Of a DNA stretch of 64,000 nucleotides, positions 26,465-35,944 are shown in pieces (the first letter of the stretch is position 1; every line of letters starts with the position of its first letter). Made by a program: the position numbers and the translations under genes. Source of the stretch: Thermococcus litoralis DSM 5473 (GTDB lineage Archaea > Methanobacteriota_B > Thermococci > Thermococcales > Thermococcaceae); the NCBI RefSeq assembly GCF_000246985.2, contig NC_022084.1, positions 1,465,130-1,529,129 on the forward strand, in the 5' to 3' direction. The notes below the pieces were generated by a model. The model saw only the letters and a program-made list of their open reading frames with translations. It was not told where the DNA came from and ran no database searches.

Positions 26465-26993
26465 GCTTTTCCATCAGTAGCTCTAGATAGGATTTTCTTT
26501 CAAACTTTTCAATCCCAAGGGACTTCAGGATTTCCATGAGTCGTGGAACTTCTCTTTGCACTTCTTTTTCGTCTTTTGCAAGTTTTTCTATCTCGACGAA
26601 CTTTCCAAGCCCCTCTACATCATCTAACGTTATGGTAACGCCTTTCTCCACGTAATATTTTTCCCTGGTTTTTCTTACCGTGAGAACCTCTTTAAAGCCG
26701 AGATGCCTTAAAAGTTCAAGATATGCATCAACATCCTCAATGCTTACCTCTATTTCCTTCCTTGTTTTTGAAAGCTTATCAATCTTGGGTCCTTTGTACG
26801 TGAGAAATGCCTCGAAATGACCATTAAAGCGTTTTATCCTTATCCTAAGTGCCTCATCCGTCTCTACAAAATCCCTGCATGGGTGGTTGAAGTAGATGTC
26901 CTCGTGTATTTCTTTCCTCATAAAGGTAAAGGTTTCCCTAACCCTCTCGAATACCCTCTCATCTGCATATCCTTTGAGCTCAATTTCGATCAT
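26442..26993 (-). CDS. CYTH-domain protein (CyaB-like class IV adenylate cyclase or triphosphatase)
   Basis: The protein opens MIEIELKGY with the ExExK signature of CYTH proteins, followed by basic and acidic beta strands ([40 protein letters not shown]) forming the triphosphate tunnel. Members either make cAMP or cleave inorganic or organic triphosphates; sequence alone does not decide. 183 residues. Its ATG overlaps the archaemetzincin stop as ATGA. Confidence 0.82.
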   Translation of the reverse strand: MIEIELKGYADERVFERVRETFTFMRKEIHEDIYFNHPCRDFVETDEALRIRIKRFNGHFEAFLTYKGPKIDKLSKTRKEIEVSIEDVDAYLELLRHLGFKEVLTVRKTREKYYVEKGVTITLDDVEGLGKFVEIEKLAKDEKEVQREVPRLMEILKSLGIEKFERKSYLELLMEKLSSSTGL

Positions 26994-27543
26994 CTTATCC
27001 CCTCCAGGTTTCTTTTTAGCTTATTCAAGCATTTTTCGCAGTAGTCTTTTCCTTTATAATCGGTGTCGATTATTGAATTTGAGAAGTGCATTACGCATCT
27101 GGGGTTTTCGCAATGGCCGAGCCCAAATACATGGCCGAGTTCGTGCATTGCCTCCTTTATAGCCCTTTCTTTTAAAACTTCTCCATTTTTTCATTATAAA
27201 ATTCTGGCCTCAGTCTTGCCAGTGATATTATAGCGGCTCTCAAGTAGGGATTAGCTAGTCCAAAAATGAAGTTCATGCCCTCCTCATAGAGGTCTGCATC
27301 GGTAATTCCTAAAACTGCTGAAAAATCCCCTCTATGTTCAGCAACCTTTGCAAGAAAGAATCTTCCGAGAAATTGCTCCCTAATTGGATTGTAGGAGAAG
27401 AAGAGATCGCTTGCAGTTAGGAAAGGCAAAATCTCCACTTTAAACCCAAATTTTGAGTAGAATTCTCTGATATAGTCAGCAACTCCCTTTAGAACGTCTT
27501 CTTCAACCTCTTTCACTACCAACGGGAGGATTCCTATCTTCAC
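26990..27543 (-). pseudogene. amzA: Archaemetzincin metalloprotease, frame broken once
   Basis: The first 123 codons (MKIGILPLVV... [34 protein letters not shown]) match archaemetzincin. That frame stops at 27172, but the next frame continues [20 protein letters not shown], giving the zinc motif [12 protein letters not shown] plus the four Cys of the second zinc site (CENPRC, CEKC), and ends at 26990. One missing base, probably in the T6 run at 27186-27191 (A-run on the coding strand), explains it. The essential region is perfectly preserved, so a sequencing error is plausible. Confidence 0.85.
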
Positions 27544-27959
27544 CCTTCACCCTCCAGAAAAGAAGTTAAGAATTTCAAGCCCTCTTCAAGGAACTGCAGG
27601 TATTCTTCCATGTTCTTAAAAGCTATCTCATCGTTAAGGATATCGTAGTTGTAAACTAACACATCTCTCAGCTGAACCAAGAAATCAAGCTTCTCCTTCA
27701 GCTCATCATCAATAATCTTCTCCTTATGCAGGTTTTCAATTATTCCCCGATAACTTACTGCTCCAAGCTCTAAGCTGGAGGATATTTCATTGAGGGCATC
27801 GAGGAGGTTTTGAATTGCAAATTCAAGCTGCTTGTATATTCCATCTTTGGCAAGCCCCATCTTTGAAAATCTTTCTTGAGTTTTTGGAAACGATGTTCTT
27901 ATAGCCTGAATGCTCTTTTCTATGAGCTTTATTCTATACCCAATCTCTTCTTTCTTCAC
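27540..27959 (-). CDS. HEPN-like DUF86 protein with altered catalytic motif
   Basis: About 139 residues, all helical, resembling HepT/DUF86 proteins. The usual RNase motif (R-x4-6-H-x-Y) appears as RDVLVYNYD, with Tyr where His is expected, so RNase activity is doubtful. No nucleotidyltransferase partner is adjacent, unlike standard HepT/MntA pairs. GTG 27959 is favoured behind GGTG; TTG 27971 is possible. It overlaps archaemetzincin by 4 nt and is probably cotranscribed with it. Confidence 0.6.
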   Translation of the reverse strand: MKKEEIGYRIKLIEKSIQAIRTSFPKTQERFSKMGLAKDGIYKQLEFAIQNLLDALNEISSSLELGAVSYRGIIENLHKEKIIDDELKEKLDFLVQLRDVLVYNYDILNDEIAFKNMEEYLQFLEEGLKFLTSFLEGEG

Positions 27960-28004
27960 ACATAACACCAAGAATAATTAGGGAATAAGAAAAGATAAGG
28001 TTTT

Positions 28005-29042
28005 TCATGGAGTTAAGTCCATTGGTTTGAGCTCTTCCAGCAGATGTTTTGCAAGTTTTATGGTATTATCAACGTCTCTCGCATCGGCAAGCTCTACCTG
28101 TGAGTGCATATATTTTATTGGAATCGAAAGGACTGCTGTCGCTACTCCTTCACGGTTTATCTGCATGATGTTTGCATCAGTTCCGGTTGGTCTTGGGCTT
28201 GGCTCTACTTGGAGGGGTATCTCGTATTTCTTGGCAACTTCATCAGCAAATGCCCTTATCTTTGGATTTATGTTTGGTCCAACGTCCATTACGGGGCCTT
28301 TTCCGAGCTCTGGGACTATTTTTCCTTTGTCCCCTGGCTGTTTGGCAAAGGTAACGTCCATCGCTATTCCAATCTCTGGGTCAATTGCATAGCTTGCCAC
28401 CCTAGCACCTCTCAGTCCAACCTCTTCTTGGACGCTTGCCACGAAGTATATGTCTGCTTGATGTCCTTCCAATGCTCTTGCCGCTTCTATCATTGCATAT
28501 AGGCAGATTCTATCGTCTAAATATGGGGTTGCAAAGCGGTTTTCGTTAAGCCTTGTGAAAGCAGGGGCAAATTCCATTATGGTTCCTACCTTTACGCCCA
28601 TTTTCTCCGCTTCTTCCTTGGAGTCTGCTCCGATGTCGATGACTATTGTATCCCAATCGGCAGCTTTGTTTCTCTCTTCTGGCTTGGTTAGGTGGGGCGG
28701 AACATGTCCGACGACACCGTATATTTCTCCCTTTTCCCCGAAGATTCTTACCCTTTGTGCCACAAGAGTTCTTGGATCAACCCCACCAACTGGAACAACG
28801 TGTAGGTAGCCCTTTTCGTCTATATGGTTCACCATAAGACCTATTTTGTCCATGTGGGCAGCGATCATCACCTTTGGACTATCGCCCTTCTTGTGGGCTA
28901 TGACGTTTCCAAGCTTGTCCACTTTGATTTCATCGACGTAATCTTCAAGAGCTTCGATTACAACATCCCTGATTCCCATGAACTCGTATCCAGAAACCCC
29001 TGGAGCTTCGATAACCTTCTGCATAAGCTCCCAGTTAACCAT
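28005..29042 (-). CDS. M42-family tetrahedral aminopeptidase
   Basis: A dimetal aminopeptidase that forms large tetrahedral particles in Thermococcales and trims peptides. Metal ligands and catalytic residues lie in [29 protein letters not shown] and GIAMDVTFA, with [10 protein letters not shown] and MHSQVELAD near the end. About 345 residues. ATG 29042 follows GGAGGGTGA; the more distal ATG 29057 is less likely. A TATA-like AATTTTTAAGG lies about 45 nt upstream. Confidence 0.9.
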   Translation of the reverse strand: MVNWELMQKVIEAPGVSGYEFMGIRDVVIEALEDYVDEIKVDKLGNVIAHKKGDSPKVMIAAHMDKIGLMVNHIDEKGYLHVVPVGGVDPRTLVAQRVRIFGEKGEIYGVVGHVPPHLTKPEERNKAADWDTIVIDIGADSKEEAEKMGVKVGTIMEFAPAFTRLNENRFATPYLDDRICLYAMIEAARALEGHQADIYFVASVQEEVGLRGARVASYAIDPEIGIAMDVTFAKQPGDKGKIVPELGKGPVMDVGPNINPKIRAFADEVAKKYEIPLQVEPSPRPTGTDANIMQINREGVATAVLSIPIKYMHSQVELADARDVDNTIKLAKHLLEELKPMDLTP

Positions 29043-29118
29043 TTTATCACCCTCCATTTAGATGCTTATCTTAATGAAGCTTTGGACCTTAAAAATTTTT
29101 CCGAAGAAAAGAGAAGAT

Positions 29119-30659
29119 TCAGAGAATAACCTGCAAAAAGGCCTCTTCCCCGGGTTCAAGTTTGTCTATCTCCCATATTACTTTACCGTCCTCTATTGCT
29201 ACCTTTCCTTTTGTTGCCCTTGCATCGACAGCGTTTATTGCTTTTTCATATCTGAAGTTGCGAAGCTCCCTAAGCCTTGGAGCCCTCACCTTTACGAAGT
29301 AGTATTTATCGAGCTGCTCTTCGAATTTAAGGGGCTTGAAAAGGGCTAGGTAAGAGGTGCTCCCAAAGATTATTGCGGAGAGAACTAGGATTAGGGTAAG
29401 TTTCCATAATCTTTTGGTTTCACTGGAGGAATTGGTGTTGTCTGGTTTATTGGGGTGGAAGTTGTTTGAGTTGGGGTCTCAGTTTCTGGCTTTTTGGGTT
29501 CCTTGACAGTTACTATCGCCTCAGCACCCAAATATCTATCGCTCTCGGCTTTTAGGGAGATGCTACCGAAGCCAGTCTCGTTTAAGTCTATCACAGCCGT
29601 CCCATTTTCATCCGTTATGCTGTAGGTTTTTCCAATCGGTCCTATGGCCTCTATGGTAACGTTTCCTATTCCTTTCCCTGCCGAGTCCCTAACGTAGACT
29701 AAAAGAGTTTCATTTCTCTGCTCATACGCCATGAAGAGCTTTTTAACTTCAACAAACGTTTCAACTATTTTTCCATCAAGATTGAGGGTTATGTGATAAG
29801 TTCCGGGCTCCTTTGCCTCAACGAAAGCTATTCCATAGGAATTAGTTTTCAGCTCAGTTCCCTCTATCGTTACTGGTATTCCTTCCACCCCATTTCCTCC
29901 CTCGTCTAAGACCCTCACGTATATTATGCCCTTTTCGAATTTTGTTTCGTATCTCAGCTTCCTTTGATAAACCTCAAAGCTTTTTGTAATTGTTTTTGAG
30001 ATTCCCCCAAACCTGGTTCTCATAACAACTGTGTATTTTCCCGCATCTGGCTTGGGAAGAAATATCACGTACTCCCACCTGTTTTTTGGGTATTCGGGGT
30101 AAAGGAAGATGTTGTGGATGGACTTCTCTGCAATTGAAACGTTTTCTCTGTAAATCTCATAGGAAACATCCCCAAAAATTATCCCGTTGGATGAGGAGGA
30201 AACCTTCAGCGTTACTGCAACGTCTTCCCCAAAGAGATACCTGTCCTTCACATCGATATCAATTGAATAGCTCACTTTTGTTAGGATTCTTAGGGATATT
30301 GGAACTTCAATAAGCACCGCTCCTACCCTTGCAACCACTTTGAGGTCATAAACCCCTGCTTTGGGGTTTTCAATATATATGGGTAGAGTTTTCTCTACTT
30401 TTTCTCCAGGTTCCAGCTTTTTTATGACGTCTTGGCTGTAGAGAAGACCCTCGACGAGTGGCCCCGAGATGTAGATGGTTATGTTCTCTGCCGTTTCGTT
30501 TCCAATATTGCTCAGTGTAATGGGAACTGAGATTGTTTCACCGGGCTTTGCTTCAAAGCTTTTTTGAGTGACTTCAAGTAACAGAGAAGGCTGGGCACTT
30601 ACCCCCGAGATAGGGAGCAAAAATAGAATTGTTATCAAAACAATTGCCCTTTTATCCAC
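29119..30659 (-). CDS. Surface-anchored Ig-like protein, frame broken near the C-terminus
   Basis: A signal peptide (IVLITILFLLPISGVSAQ) is followed by several beta-sandwich repeats of the NEW3/CARDB and Ig-like type, with many N-glycosylation sequons. The first frame ends ...PPVKPKDYGNLP at 29391 after a Thr/Pro-rich linker. In the next frame the coding strand continues with a membrane segment (LTLILVLSAIIFGSTSYLAL) and about 75 further residues to 29119. One extra A in the A4 run (plus-strand T4 at 29412-29415) joins them. GTG 30659 is favoured, 6 nt after GAGGTGA; TTG 30665 is possible. It overlaps hjc. Function unknown. Confidence 0.65.
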
Positions 30660-31057
30660 CTTCAATCACCTCAATTAAAGATTTTTGCTTACCAACTACT
30701 TCATCAAAGGTTTTGGCTTTGTGCTTTGCCGTTTGAAGGGTTATTCTATAATTTTTTCCGCTCTTTTTTAGCTTTTCAGCATCAAAAAAAATACCAGCCA
30801 TTGTTTATGAATTTGATAGCAACTATTCCCTTTCCCCCAAATCTGCTGGCAAAACTTTTTACCTTCTCAACGTCTTCCTCGCTCAAGTAGAGTTTATCTT
30901 TTTTTGTGGTCTTAACTTCAATGCAGAGGTAGAGTTTACCATTTCCCGCAACAATATCGACTTTTTTGCTTCCTGCTGACCTAACAACGGCAAATCCTTC
31001 TTTTTCAAGCATCTTTATGAGCTCTCTCTCGGCACTGGCACCTTTTCTGTATCTCAT
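30652..31057 (-). pseudogene. hjc: Holliday junction resolvase Hjc, frame broken once
   Basis: The N-terminus [20 protein letters not shown] and the nuclease motif [12 protein letters not shown]...[10 protein letters not shown] (E-D-ExK) are those of archaeal Hjc, which cleaves four-way junctions. The frame stops after GWYFF at a T8 run (plus-strand A8, 30784-30791). With T7 the protein continues [20 protein letters not shown] to 30652, about 134 residues, the normal size. The break is probably a homopolymer miscall since all catalytic residues lie before it. Confidence 0.85.
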
Positions 31058-31131
31058 TAGCGTTCCCCCACATATCTTTTATGGCGTTAAAGTTTATAAG
31101 TTGTTTTACCCAGCCATTAGCGGTGATGGTC

Positions 31132-31656
31132 ATGGTGATTTACGAGCTAAATGGAAAGAAACCCAAAATCCACGAGACAGCTTTTGTTGACGAAAACGCA
31201 TACATAATCGGAGACGTTGTGCTGGAGGAAAAGACAAGTGTTTGGCCTTCGGCAGTTCTGAGGGGAGACATAGAGCAGATCTACGTGGGGAAGGGCTCCA
31301 ACATTCAGGACAACGTTAGCATCCACACTTCCCATGGAATGCCCACAATAATAGGGGAGTACGTTACAATAGGGCACAACGCAGTTGTTCACGGGGCAAA
31401 GATTGGAAATTACGTTATCGTCGGAATGGGTGCTGTGGTGTTGGATGGTGCAAAGATTGGAAACCACGTCATCATAGGTGCCGGCGCCCTAGTGCCTCCA
31501 GGAAAGGAAATCCCGGACTACAGCCTTGTCGTAGGTGTTCCGGGCAAAGTTGTGAGGCAGCTCAGTGAAGAGGAAATAGAGATGACAAAGAAGAATGCTG
31601 AGATTTATATTGAGCTTGCCGAAATGCACATGGCAAAGAGAAAGAAGATTGAGTGA
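31132..31656 (+). CDS. Gamma-class carbonic-anhydrase-like hexapeptide protein
   Basis: A left-handed beta-helix protein of about 174 residues with hexapeptide repeats and the metal-binding histidines in VSIHTSHG and TIGHNAVVHGAKIGN. It is the type found across Thermococcales (CamH-like); carbonic anhydrase activity is uncertain. ATG 31132 is chosen because a TATA-like GTTTATAAG lies at about 31092-31100 and GGTGA at 31122-31126; the longer frame from 31081 begins before the promoter. Confidence 0.85.
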   Translation: MVIYELNGKKPKIHETAFVDENAYIIGDVVLEEKTSVWPSAVLRGDIEQIYVGKGSNIQDNVSIHTSHGMPTIIGEYVTIGHNAVVHGAKIGNYVIVGMGAVVLDGAKIGNHVIIGAGALVPPGKEIPDYSLVVGVPGKVVRQLSEEEIEMTKKNAEIYIELAEMHMAKRKKIE

Positions 31657-31662
31657 AGGAAG

Positions 31663-32463
31663 ATGCTCTACAGGATTGTTTCCAAAATTCCTCATGTTTT
31701 ATTCAAACCCGCTTATGACTTGTATGAGTCTTACCTCTTTGAAAAAGTTAAGTCTCAGCCTGAAAAGATACCCAAGCACGTGGCAATCATAATGGATGGC
31801 AATAGAAGGTGGGCAAGACTTTTGGACAAGCCTCCTTGGTACGGTCACTTTTTTGGTTCCAGAAAGCTGGAAGAAATTCTTGAATGGTGCAGGGAGCTGG
31901 GAATAAGGACGCTGACTGTTTACGCTTTCTCAACTGAGAACTTCAGGAGAAGCAAGGAAGAAGTGAAGATGCTCATGGATCTCTTCGAAAAGAAGTTCAA
32001 GGAACTTGTACATGATGAAAGAGTCCACAAGTATGGAATAAGGGTCAATGTCTTAGGCAGGAAAGAGCTGTTGCCAAGGAACGTGAGGGAAGCGGCGGAG
32101 GAGGCTGAGAAAGCGACGAGGAAATACAATAGCTACACTCTAAACATTGCCGTTGCCTACGGAGGGAGGAGCGAGATTGTTGATGCCGTAAAGAGAATTG
32201 TCGAAGACGTTCAAGCTGGAAAGGTGAGCAAAAATGAAATAAACGAGGAGCTCTTGAAGAGGTATCTTTATGTACCCAACATGTCCGACCCGGATATAGT
32301 CATAAGAACTGGAGGAGAGATAAGGATAAGCAATTTCCTTCTTTATCAGATTGCCTATAGCGAGCTTTTCTTCGTTGATGTGTATTTTCCTGAATTCAGG
32401 AAGATTGACTTTTTGAGGATAATAAGAGAATATCAAAAACGCCACAGAAGGTTCGGGAAATAG
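31663..32463 (+). CDS. uppS: cis-Prenyltransferase (polyprenyl diphosphate synthase)
   Basis: It extends prenyl diphosphates with cis units to make the lipid carrier for glycosylation (dolichol-like). The family motif HVAIIMDGNRRWAR is near residues 39-52, with FSTENFRRS, VAYGGRSEIVDA and the C-terminal DIVIRTGGEIRISNFLLYQ. 266 residues. It starts 6 nt after the carbonic-anhydrase-like gene and is probably cotranscribed. Confidence 0.93.
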   Translation: MLYRIVSKIPHVLFKPAYDLYESYLFEKVKSQPEKIPKHVAIIMDGNRRWARLLDKPPWYGHFFGSRKLEEILEWCRELGIRTLTVYAFSTENFRRSKEEVKMLMDLFEKKFKELVHDERVHKYGIRVNVLGRKELLPRNVREAAEEAEKATRKYNSYTLNIAVAYGGRSEIVDAVKRIVEDVQAGKVSKNEINEELLKRYLYVPNMSDPDIVIRTGGEIRISNFLLYQIAYSELFFVDVYFPEFRKIDFLRIIREYQKRHRRFGK

Positions 32464-32535
32464 TTATGGAAAGATTTATAACTGGACTTTTGAAGTGAAT
32501 GATGAACTGACGATCAATATTTTAGGTGGTGCGAT
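32464..32535 (+). promoter_or_regulatory. EF-2 promoter and ribosome site
   Basis: GATTTATAAC (about 32473-32482) is a good archaeal TATA box and AGGTGGTG (32524-32531) lies 4 nt before ATG 32536. The gap directly follows the uppS stop, so EF-2 has its own transcript start. Confidence 0.6.
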
Positions 32536-34734
32536 ATGGGAAAAAGGGAAGAGATGATTAAGGAAATTAAGCAATTGATGACTCAACCAGAGAGAATTAG
32601 AAATATGGGTATTGCCGCTCACATTGACCACGGTAAGACTACATTGAGTGACAACCTGTTAGCTGGAGCGGGAATGATTAGCGAAGAGCTCGCAGGAAAG
32701 CAGCTCGTGCTTGATTTTGATGAGCAGGAGCAGGCAAGAGGTATTACAATTAACGCCGCTAACGTTTCAATGATTCACGAGTATGGAGGACAAAAGTACC
32801 TCATCAACCTCATTGACACTCCAGGTCACGTTGACTTTGGTGGTGACGTTACAAGAGCAATGAGAGCCATAGATGGAGCAATCATTGTAGTTGACGCTGT
32901 TGAAGGTGTCATGCCACAGACAGAGACTGTTCTTAGGCAGGCTTTGAGAGAGTACGTTAAGCCGGTTCTCTTCATAAACAAGGTTGACAGACTCATTAAG
33001 GAGCTCAAGCTTACACCACAGCAGATGCAGGAGAGGTTCGTTAAAGTAATTACCGACGTAAACCGCTTGATCAGGAGGTACGCTCCTCCAGAGTTTAAGG
33101 ACAAGTGGCTTGTTAAAGTTGAGGATGGTAGCGTTGCTTTTGGTTCAGCTTACTACAACTGGGCACTCAGCGTCCCCTACATGAAGAGTACCGGTGTCTC
33201 ATTCAAGGACATTATTGACTTAACAAACGCTGGTGACCTTAAGACCCTTAGAAAGAAGGCTCCACTCCACGTGGTTGTTTTGGACATGGTAGTCAGACAC
33301 CTTCCAAATCCACTACAAGCACAGAAGTACAGAATTCCGCACCTTTGGAGAGGAGACATCGAGAGCGAGATTGGTCAGGCGATGCTTAACTGTGATCCAA
33401 ATGGAAAGATGGCCATGGTTGTTACAAAGATCATTATTGACAAGCACGCCGGTGAAGTTGCAACCGGTAGAGTATGGAGCGGTACCGTAAAGACGGGTCA
33501 AGAGGTTTATCTCATCACCGCAAAGAGGAAAGCGAGAATCCAGCAAGTTGGTATCTATATGGGACCAGAGAGAATTAATATGGAGGCCGTCCCAGCAGGT
33601 AACATAGTTGCTGTGACAGGTTTGAGAGATGCAATGGCCGGTGAGACAGTTAGCGAGGAGCAAATTGAACCATTCGAGGCACTTCACTACACAAGTGAGC
33701 CCGTCGTTACAGTGGCTATTGAGGCCAAGAACGTTAAAGACTTACCAAGGCTTATCGAAGCTCTCAGACAGCTCGCCAAGGAGGATCCAACACTCCACGT
33801 CAAGATTGACGAGGAGACCGGTCAGCACCTCCTCAGTGGTATGGGTGAGCTCCACCTTGAGGTCAAGCTCGTGCACCTTAAGGAGCAATGGGGCGTTGAT
33901 GTCGATGTTTCAGAGCCAATCGTCGTTTACAGAGAAAGCATTACAAAGCAAAGCCCAATAGTCGAAGGAAAGTCACCAAACAAGCACAACAGGTTCTACA
34001 TTGTTGTTGAGCCAATGCCAGATGAGATCTACCAAGCAATTAGAGAAGGCGAAATACCGGAAGGAAGACCAAAGGATCCAAAGGCTGTTGCAAAGAAGCT
34101 CGCAGAGCTTGGAATGGATTACGACATTGCAAGAGGCATTGTGGACATCTACAACGGAAACATGTTCCTTGACAACACCAAGGGTATCCAGTACCTCAAC
34201 GAAGTTATGGATCTCCTTGTAGATGGTTTCCACCAGGCAATGGACGAGGGACCACTTGCCAGAGAGCCTGTAATGAAGGTAATAGTTAGACTCGTGGATG
34301 CAAAGATTCACGAGGACAACGTCCACAGAGGTCCAGCCCAGATTTACCCAGCAATTAGAACCGCTATCCACTGTGCAATGATGAAGGCGAACCCAGTGCT
34401 TTACGAGCCATACCAGAAGGTTATTATTAACGTTCCATACGAATACATGGGTGCAGTCAGCAGAGAGCTTAACCAGAGAAGAGGACAGCTTGTCGACATG
34501 AGGCAAGAAGGTGAAGTGATGATTATCATTGCCGAGGCTCCAGTGGCAGAGATGTTCGGATTCGCCGGGGCAATTAGGGGTGCAACAAGCGGTAGAGCGT
34601 TGTGGAGCACAGAGCACGCTGGCTTCAAGAGGGTTCCAAATGAACTTGCAATAAACATCATAAGACAGATAAGACAGAGAAAAGGCCTTGATCCAAACCC
34701 ACCGACAGAGAAGGACGTCTGTCCACAGCAGTGA
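32536..34734 (+). CDS. fusA: Translation elongation factor 2
   Basis: The ribosomal translocase GTPase, 732 residues. G1 is [17 protein letters not shown]2 lies in [12 protein letters not shown]3 in [12 protein letters not shown] and G4 in NKVDRL. The diphthamide histidine lies in [14 protein letters not shown] near residue 600. No intein is present. The copy is full length and uses host-preferred codons strongly, as for a highly expressed gene. Confidence 0.98.
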   Translation: MGKREEMIKEIKQLMTQPERIRNMGIAAHIDHGKTTLSDNLLAGAGMISEELAGKQLVLDFDEQEQARGITINAANVSMIHEYGGQKYLINLIDTPGHVDFGGDVTRAMRAIDGAIIVVDAVEGVMPQTETVLRQALREYVKPVLFINKVDRLIKELKLTPQQMQERFVKVITDVNRLIRRYAPPEFKDKWLVKVEDGSVAFGSAYYNWALSVPYMKSTGVSFKDIIDLTNAGDLKTLRKKAPLHVVVLDMVVRHLPNPLQAQKYRIPHLWRGDIESEIGQAMLNCDPNGKMAMVVTKIIIDKHAGEVATGRVWSGTVKTGQEVYLITAKRKARIQQVGIYMGPERINMEAVPAGNIVAVTGLRDAMAGETVSEEQIEPFEALHYTSEPVVTVAIEAKNVKDLPRLIEALRQLAKEDPTLHVKIDEETGQHLLSGMGELHLEVKLVHLKEQWGVDVDVSEPIVVYRESITKQSPIVEGKSPNKHNRFYIVVEPMPDEIYQAIREGEIPEGRPKDPKAVAKKLAELGMDYDIARGIVDIYNGNMFLDNTKGIQYLNEVMDLLVDGFHQAMDEGPLAREPVMKVIVRLVDAKIHEDNVHRGPAQIYPAIRTAIHCAMMKANPVLYEPYQKVIINVPYEYMGAVSRELNQRRGQLVDMRQEGEVMIIIAEAPVAEMFGFAGAIRGATSGRALWSTEHAGFKRVPNELAINIIRQIRQRKGLDPNPPTEKDVCPQQ

Positions 34735-34951
34735 AGTCTTTTCCTTTCTTATCTTCTCTTCTTGTGACTTTTGTTGTTGAGATTGAAAGTTCATAGTTGA
34801 GGTTTGGGAGAATTGTGTCAATGTTTTTTATAAACCTATTGGATAAAATCTAAGATAGTAGCCCTATTTCTTTGCAAATTTACCAATTTTTCAAAGTTTT
34901 TTGCACAAAGTACATATAGGACTTCGGGAATTTGTCATACTGGTGATGCTC

Positions 34952-35857
34952 ATGAACGCAGTTCAACTTGTAAGCAGGGATATTGAAAAGGTGATAAGAG
35001 TACAGACGAAAGTTATAGATTATATGACAGACTTCTTTGTGAAGAAGGGCTTTAAGTGGCTCTTGCCAGTTATGCTTAGCTCGATAACCGATCCCCTGTG
35101 GCCAGATCCAGCAGCGAGTAAAATGAGAGCCCCAGAAATTGAAGCTTATGGGACAAGACTAAAGCTGATGCACAGCATGATTCTGCATAAGCAGTTTGCC
35201 ATAGCGATGGGATTGGAAAAGATATTTGTTCTTTCACCAAACATCAGGCTTGAAGAGAGAGATAGAGACGATGGAAGGCATGCATATGAATTTACCCAGC
35301 TTGACTTTGAGATAGCCTATGCCACTATGGACGACGTCATGGGGTTGATTGAGGAGCTCATGGTTGGGCTCTTTAAGGAAGCGAGGAAATGGGATGAACT
35401 TGAAGGGAGAGAACTGCCCAAGGTTAAGTCACCGTTTAAGCGCTTCACAATGGCCGAAATAAGAGAAGAGTTTGGGGATGATGAGAAGGCAAGTGAGGTA
35501 ATGAGTGAGCCTTTCTGGATAACGGACATTTCGAGGGAATTCTACGACAGGGAAGATCCGGAGAGACCGGGGCACTTTAGAAACTACGATTTGATCTTGC
35601 CCGAAGGTTACGGGGAGGTTTCTAGCGGTGGAGAAAGGGAGTGGCAGTATGATGTGATAGTTAGAAAGCTTAAGGAAAGCGGGTTAAGCTTAGAAGCCTT
35701 TAGGCCTTACCTCGAGGTTGCAAAAGCTGGAAAACTTAAGCCCTCTGCTGGAGCCGGCATCGGATTGGAGAGGCTTGTTAGGTATATAGTGGGCGCAAAG
35801 CACATAGCTGAGGTGCAACCCTTCCCAAGAGTTCCTGGGATTCCTGCTGTTATCTGA
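34952..35857 (+). CDS. Archaeal asparagine synthetase related to AspRS catalytic core
   Basis: About 301 residues with class II aminoacyl-tRNA synthetase motifs but no anticodon-binding domain: motif 2 region RLEERDRDDGRHAYEFTQLD and motif 3 SAGAGIGLERLVRYI. It matches the archaeal paralogue of Asp/AsnRS known to make asparagine from aspartate and ammonia with ATP. ATG 34952 follows GGTGA by 5 nt and gives MNAVQLVSRDIEKVI. TATA-like ACATATAGG is at about 34912-34920. Confidence 0.85.
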   Translation: MNAVQLVSRDIEKVIRVQTKVIDYMTDFFVKKGFKWLLPVMLSSITDPLWPDPAASKMRAPEIEAYGTRLKLMHSMILHKQFAIAMGLEKIFVLSPNIRLEERDRDDGRHAYEFTQLDFEIAYATMDDVMGLIEELMVGLFKEARKWDELEGRELPKVKSPFKRFTMAEIREEFGDDEKASEVMSEPFWITDISREFYDREDPERPGHFRNYDLILPEGYGEVSSGGEREWQYDVIVRKLKESGLSLEAFRPYLEVAKAGKLKPSAGAGIGLERLVRYIVGAKHIAEVQPFPRVPGIPAVI

Positions 35858-35944
35858 TAAACTTCTTTTTGCTCAAGCTCTCAAATACTTTATTATTTTT
35901 GGCAATACAAAATTTTAAAATAACCTGGATCAAAAAACAAACAC

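Noticed and set aside
33973..34821. A 282-codon frame antisense to EF-2
   Set aside because: A shadow of a highly expressed gene with biased codons; its sequence is rich in Cys, His and Val without any domain pattern.
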